NCBI RefSeq assembly: GCF_025145285.1
Contig: NZ_CP102251.1
Location: 1,116,001-1,180,000, forward strand
Length of the DNA stretch: 64,000 nucleotides
Direction of reading: 5' to 3'
DNA from: Alistipes onderdonkii
GTDB lineage: Bacteria > Bacteroidota > Bacteroidia > Bacteroidales > Rikenellaceae
Shown piece by piece: positions 60,597-64,000 of the stretch (position 1 is its first letter; each line of letters starts with the position of its first letter). A model generated the notes under the pieces. The model saw only the letters and a list, made by a program, of their open reading frames with translations, made no database searches and was not told the origin of the DNA. The position numbers were made by a program, and so were the translations under genes.

Positions 60597-61268
60597 TTAA
60601 AAAATAATTTGACGGAATTTGAATCCATCTATACCACCCCCTCGTTTTGAAATATCGGATAATTCATTTTCATTAATCGCAAAATCATATTTGACAAAAC
60701 TATTATATATCAAATCATTAAATTGTATCATCACACGACGATAACGATAAAAAATCTTAATATTTCTTGATTTTTTTAATGATATCGCTTGTATTTTTAT
60801 ATCAAAAAACGTCGTAAGTGTCTGTTCAATGAGCCCACGATATTGATATTTCGTAAGACCATATGGATTATTTGAAGTTTTGTTGCGATAATTAATTATT
60901 GTGTCCTCTGTATTAAATGCAAAGGGCGAAATATCAATTATAAGCAACCCCATCTTATTACAATAATTTAAAAAATCCAATTTATTGTAAACATTTAAAC
61001 CGATTACACGTTCTAAATCTTTCTTCTGAAAAAACTGTGTATTTTTCGTTTCGGGATTGTAGATATAGCTTTTATCCTTACCCCATAAAGGGGCTTCGGC
61101 TATCATTAGGTATTTGACCTCTTTTATACACTCCAGATTCCGAAACCACATTTCGTTAATCTCGTGAAAAGCTTTTTCCAAATAGAGGTTGTCCCTTTCG
61201 AAATGGTCAATTATTCCATTCTCGGAATAGAAGTCGTGTAGTATCTGCTTGCAGCGGCTGTAATCCAT
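60597..61268 (-). CDS. Hypothetical protein, possibly uracil-DNA-glycosylase-like fold
   Basis: 223 residues from ATG at 61268 (MDYSRCKQILHDFYSENGII); a longer frame to 61406 adds residues with no conserved look. KYLMIAEAPLWGKDKSY followed by LNYCNKMGLLIIDISPFAFN recalls the 'hhhGEAPG...' and second-strand pattern of the UDG superfamily, but key motifs are not convincing. Strongly AT-rich, as are the Panacea pair, toward which it converges with 37 bases between stops. Role unknown. Confidence 0.5.
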   Translation of the reverse strand: MDYSRCKQILHDFYSENGIIDHFERDNLYLEKAFHEINEMWFRNLECIKEVKYLMIAEAPLWGKDKSYIYNPETKNTQFFQKKDLERVIGLNVYNKLDFLNYCNKMGLLIIDISPFAFNTEDTIINYRNKTSNNPYGLTKYQYRGLIEQTLTTFFDIKIQAISLKKSRNIKIFYRYRRVMIQFNDLIYNSFVKYDFAINENELSDISKRGGGIDGFKFRQIIF

Positions 61269-61796
61269 ATTGGCTTGGTCTTTCCTTGTAATTGGAGTCG
61301 AACCGCACCAATAAAAAAGGCGCAGGTCTAATCCTATCTGCAGAAGGTACGACCAAGCACCCTGAATAGAATAAGAAAAGCCCGCGCCAAGCGAAGGCGT
61401 TTCCATCTATTATCGTCTATTCAGTTGCCTTAAAAAATTGGTCGTTTTTCTGCGAGCAACAATAGCGTAACGCTATGTAATTGCAAAGATAGTGAAAATT
61501 CCGACAGATAAAAGCCCAGTCCTTCAACTGTATTCGCAGGACATCGCGCGCGCGTCAGCGCTGCGCGCGACAATTCCACGTACAGATTATGGTCTTTATG
61601 CACCTTTTATCAAACCCTATTCCGAAAAGATATCATACCCCATGCGAAATGGCCATTTTCTTTCATTATAGGACAACAAAACACTTCAACCCAAAGAAAT
61701 CCATTACCTGACCATTAAAAATGCGCATTTATGGCCTATTCAATGAAAGAATGAAAATTAAATCTATTATCGACAGGCTCATATTTTTAACCTTTC
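61269..61796. other. Non-coding stretch with CG-rich palindrome
   Basis: No convincing gene. TCGCGCGC (61544-61551) faces GCGCGCGA (61563-61570) across CGTCAGCGCT, a GC-only hairpin in AT-rich surroundings. It separates the cargo genes from the replication module and might be an origin, operator or terminator. Confidence 0.45.
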
Positions 61797-62702
61797 TCAC
61801 AATTCTTCCCAAAAGTCAGCCACTGTTTCCAATCCATACCGACGGGTATAATAAAAGAATGTGCGAATGGTTACCTGATTCGCGCAGTTCCCTTTCGAAA
61901 GGCCGCTAAATAACCTATCCGTTTCGACATAGCTGTATCGGGGATGGAAGTTGCTGACCCGATGAAATAACTCTCGACCGAAATCCCCGAAGGCGTTATG
62001 CAACGCATAGCCTATCCGTAGCCAATTTGCATAACCTGCGGTAATATCTACCTTTTTCTGCTCGATTATCTGGATATACTTGAGCACCTCTTTCAGCGGT
62101 TCGTCTTCGCTGTCCGTTCCGGATAGAGTTGCGTTCCCGGTAATGTCCCCGTCCGCCAATCCCTCGTATATTTCCGCCTCTTGGTTGATATACGGCTCCG
62201 GGTCATAAGACACGAATCGTTTTCGGGAGACATCACAGCAGGACGGATCTATGGTAATCCCCATCGCAGAAAACTCGGTCTGCAAACTCCGGAAATGCAA
62301 CAGTAGCTTGTTAGGCTGCGCTATGGGGACAATCGCATAGTATCCTTCACCGCCGGCAGACCGTCCGCAAAATGCAACATAGGGCAGTCTACCGAGCTGA
62401 TCTTTCAACCTATCATACCCCTCGACCTGCAGATTATCTTTCCTATCGATGTCAATACAAATCAGTCCGGTGAGTTTCAGCAACGTGTTTGCCGCCCCGC
62501 CCCGAAACAAACCGGACGGGGTGAATGCAGGCAGTCTAGTTTTCAACTCTTTTTTCTTCCTTGCGTCTGATTCTGTCCGGACAGCCAGAACACGGGATTT
62601 GTAGCGATTTGTGGTCAAGAGATCGATTAGGGTCGCTCTTACCGGGAATTTTGTATAGATGTGCTCGTAGTAGCTGACAGCTACATCCAGTCTGTTTTTC
62701 AT
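61797..62702 (-). CDS. VirE_N (BT4734-type) replication/primase-associated protein
   Basis: 301 residues. N-terminal VirE/BT4734 domain of Bacteroidetes integrated elements (VSYYEHIYTKFPVRATLIDL, LTGLICIDIDRKDNL with the DxD-like acidic pair, VAFCGRSAGGEGYYAIVPI, FVSYDPEPYINQ), then a PriCT-like helical domain (YANWLRIGYALHNAFGDFGR, FHRVSNFHPRY). The fold is related to primase (AEP) cores and primes element replication. It is 80 bases downstream of the helicase/primase gene on the same strand. Confidence 0.82.
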   Translation of the reverse strand: MKNRLDVAVSYYEHIYTKFPVRATLIDLLTTNRYKSRVLAVRTESDARKKKELKTRLPAFTPSGLFRGGAANTLLKLTGLICIDIDRKDNLQVEGYDRLKDQLGRLPYVAFCGRSAGGEGYYAIVPIAQPNKLLLHFRSLQTEFSAMGITIDPSCCDVSRKRFVSYDPEPYINQEAEIYEGLADGDITGNATLSGTDSEDEPLKEVLKYIQIIEQKKVDITAGYANWLRIGYALHNAFGDFGRELFHRVSNFHPRYSYVETDRLFSGLSKGNCANQVTIRTFFYYTRRYGLETVADFWEEL

Positions 62703-62782
62703 ACCGATAACTTTTAATACTTCGGCACAAGGTTGGGCCGAATGGTTAAGAAGGTTAATTTTATGAAGATTTAGAATGAAAT

Positions 62783-64000
62783 TTATTCCTCATCGGAGTT
62801 ATGTTTCTTCAAATACGCAACATTACCCACGTTTATCGTCGAAACCTGAATGCCGTATGATTTAAGCCGCTTGATGAAATTGGGCTTGGTCAAATGGTAA
62901 AACCCGTTTTCCTGACAATAGCATTTATATTCGATATATAAATCGACAATTTTTGTTTTCACATTGACATCCGATTTATACCTTTCGTCGTTGAGGAACT
63001 GTCTCAAACTGTCGGACTGCAATCTGTAATCTTCAACGGCTCTACGCGCAGCAATACATTCGGTAAATCCATTCTGTTTCAGAAGTCTTGCAAGTCCGCG
63101 AAGCACCCAATTGAATACTCCGGCAAGCTCGTTTTCGATAATCCGGCTATGTAAGTCCTTAATCTGTTCTTCGGGCGGAATCGTTACATCGAACGGGACA
63201 ATCAGAAACCGACGGAAATAAGCATCCGTAAACTCGTTACCTCTCGGAAGTTCATTACAGTTAAAAACAAGCCGGGCATACTGCGTAAGATGAAACGGCT
63301 TGCCATAGGGCAACCGGGCCGACACAGGCTCACCGGAAACAAGTTGTTTAAATATGGACGATTCCAATTTGCCATTGATTTCACTCGCATAGTTCACCAG
63401 TTTATTCGCTAACTGCGCCCGGTAATATCCACTCCCATCGGTCAAATCCTGCAACGAATGGCAGATGACATTTTCAGCGCCGAGCAGCGCGTTTACAATT
63501 TCGAAGAACACAGACTTACCGTTCGCGCCACCGCCGTAGAGCATCAATGCCTTTTCCTCTTTCAGAATCGTATTGCCCGTCTTTATAAAGAGGTAGCCGA
63601 TGTATTCGGCCAGCACCTTTCGGGCGGATTCGTCCGGCTGTACTTTGGACAGGTATTTGTCGAATAGAGGAGCCGCCGCATCTGGATTGTATTCAAAAGG
63701 GAGCTGATGCGTCAGAAAATCGTCCTTGCAGAATTTCCGCAGTTTCCCCTGACCGTTTCGAATCTCATACGTTCCGTTCAGAAGGTTTATAAGCACCACA
63801 TTGGAATTGGCCGCCGGGCTTTGCAAATAGGACTGCATCATAAACTGTTCGAACAGCTTCTTCCCGAATTGGTAGTATTTGGACGATACGATAGGAACGC
63901 CCATCCGCTCCGAGGCTTTCAACAGAAATTTCTGGAAGGCATCGACATCGAGCCTCGACCAGAACATCCCGTTATACAGGTATATTTCGTTCTGATTGCG
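62783..64000 (-). CDS. P4/D5-type SF3 helicase-primase, 5' end outside the window
   Basis: At least 405 residues visible; the frame stays open to the window edge (RNQNEIYLYNG before M at 63967), so the N-terminus is missing. D5_N-like part, then the SF3 helicase with Walker A YGGGANGKSVFFE, Walker B-like KLVNYASEING, sensor LVFNCNELPRG and arginine RRFLIVPFD. C-terminal DNA-binding region (DVNVKTKIVDLYIEYKCYCQ, GFYHLTKPNFIKRLKSYGIQ). It unwinds the element origin in phage- and plasmid-derived islands, working with the VirE_N protein. Confidence 0.9.
   Translation of the reverse strand, partial: RNQNEIYLYNGMFWSRLDVDAFQKFLLKASERMGVPIVSSKYYQFGKKLFEQFMMQSYLQSPAANSNVVLINLLNGTYEIRNGQGKLRKFCKDDFLTHQLPFEYNPDAAAPLFDKYLSKVQPDESARKVLAEYIGYLFIKTGNTILKEEKALMLYGGGANGKSVFFEIVNALLGAENVICHSLQDLTDGSGYYRAQLANKLVNYASEINGKLESSIFKQLVSGEPVSARLPYGKPFHLTQYARLVFNCNELPRGNEFTDAYFRRFLIVPFDVTIPPEEQIKDLHSRIIENELAGVFNWVLRGLARLLKQNGFTECIAARRAVEDYRLQSDSLRQFLNDERYKSDVNVKTKIVDLYIEYKCYCQENGFYHLTKPNFIKRLKSYGIQVSTINVGNVAYLKKHNSDEE

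Overview
The window is a piece of a Bacteroidales chromosome, most likely Alistipes or a close relative in Rikenellaceae. Evidence: a SusC/SusD pair, BACON and GLPGLI proteins, VirE_N/P4-type replication genes, Bacteroides-type mobilisation genes, promoters of the TTTG-N20-TAnnTTTG type, and a GC-rich core with Alistipes-like coding. The genus is an inference; the order is well supported.

Layout. (1) 1-5.6 kb: a frameshifted transaldolase gene, then a decayed mobilisable element (relaxase with a frameshift and a nonsense codon, intact relaxosome accessory gene, a DUF3408 tra-type gene) and an IS110-family insertion sequence. (2) 5.7-17.6 kb: a defence region. A complete type I restriction-modification operon (hsdM, hsdS, hsdR, all on the minus strand) is interrupted by a recombinase gene and two half-hsdS cassettes bounded by four copies of a 16-bp site in alternating orientation. 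This is a specificity-switching shufflon. An FRG-domain gene sits inside the operon, and a YwqK-like secreted protein and a RhuM-Fic fusion follow. (3) 17.7-31.3 kb: an integrated element with its own tyrosine recombinase, a RhuM-like protein, an AAA ATPase, a 1260-residue protein of STAND-like build, an oriT-like region plus mobilisation accessory gene, two NTase/HEPN-type proteins, a Bro-N protein, and several strongly structured non-coding stretches.

(4) 31.4-57.7 kb: mostly core chromosome. It holds two small conserved proteins, tag, a BACON lipoprotein that resembles cholesterol-dependent cytolysins, a two-component system next to a GLPGLI protein and a TonB-dependent-receptor-like protein, susC/susD, a metallo-beta-lactamase-fold hydrolase, a DUF308 membrane protein, a Ser-type sulfatase, DUF488, an ECF sigma factor followed by an unlisted 51-residue ORF, a CDF transporter, an SGNH hydrolase, proS, an OmpP1/FadL-like porin and a low-complexity lipoprotein.

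(5) 58.0-64.0 kb: a tRNA-Ser(CGA) marks a sharp drop in GC. Beyond it lie a Panacea-domain gene coupled to a 577-residue protein with a three-helix membrane tail (a candidate toxin-antitoxin or abortive-infection pair), an unknown gene, and a replication module (VirE_N protein, SF3 helicase/primase) that runs off the window.

The candidates I rate most worth following up are the hsdS shufflon with its built-in stop codons, the Panacea/membrane-effector pair, the 1260-residue protein with its ATPase neighbour, the truncated cytolysin-like lipoprotein behind a G9 tract, and the IS110 upstream RNA.
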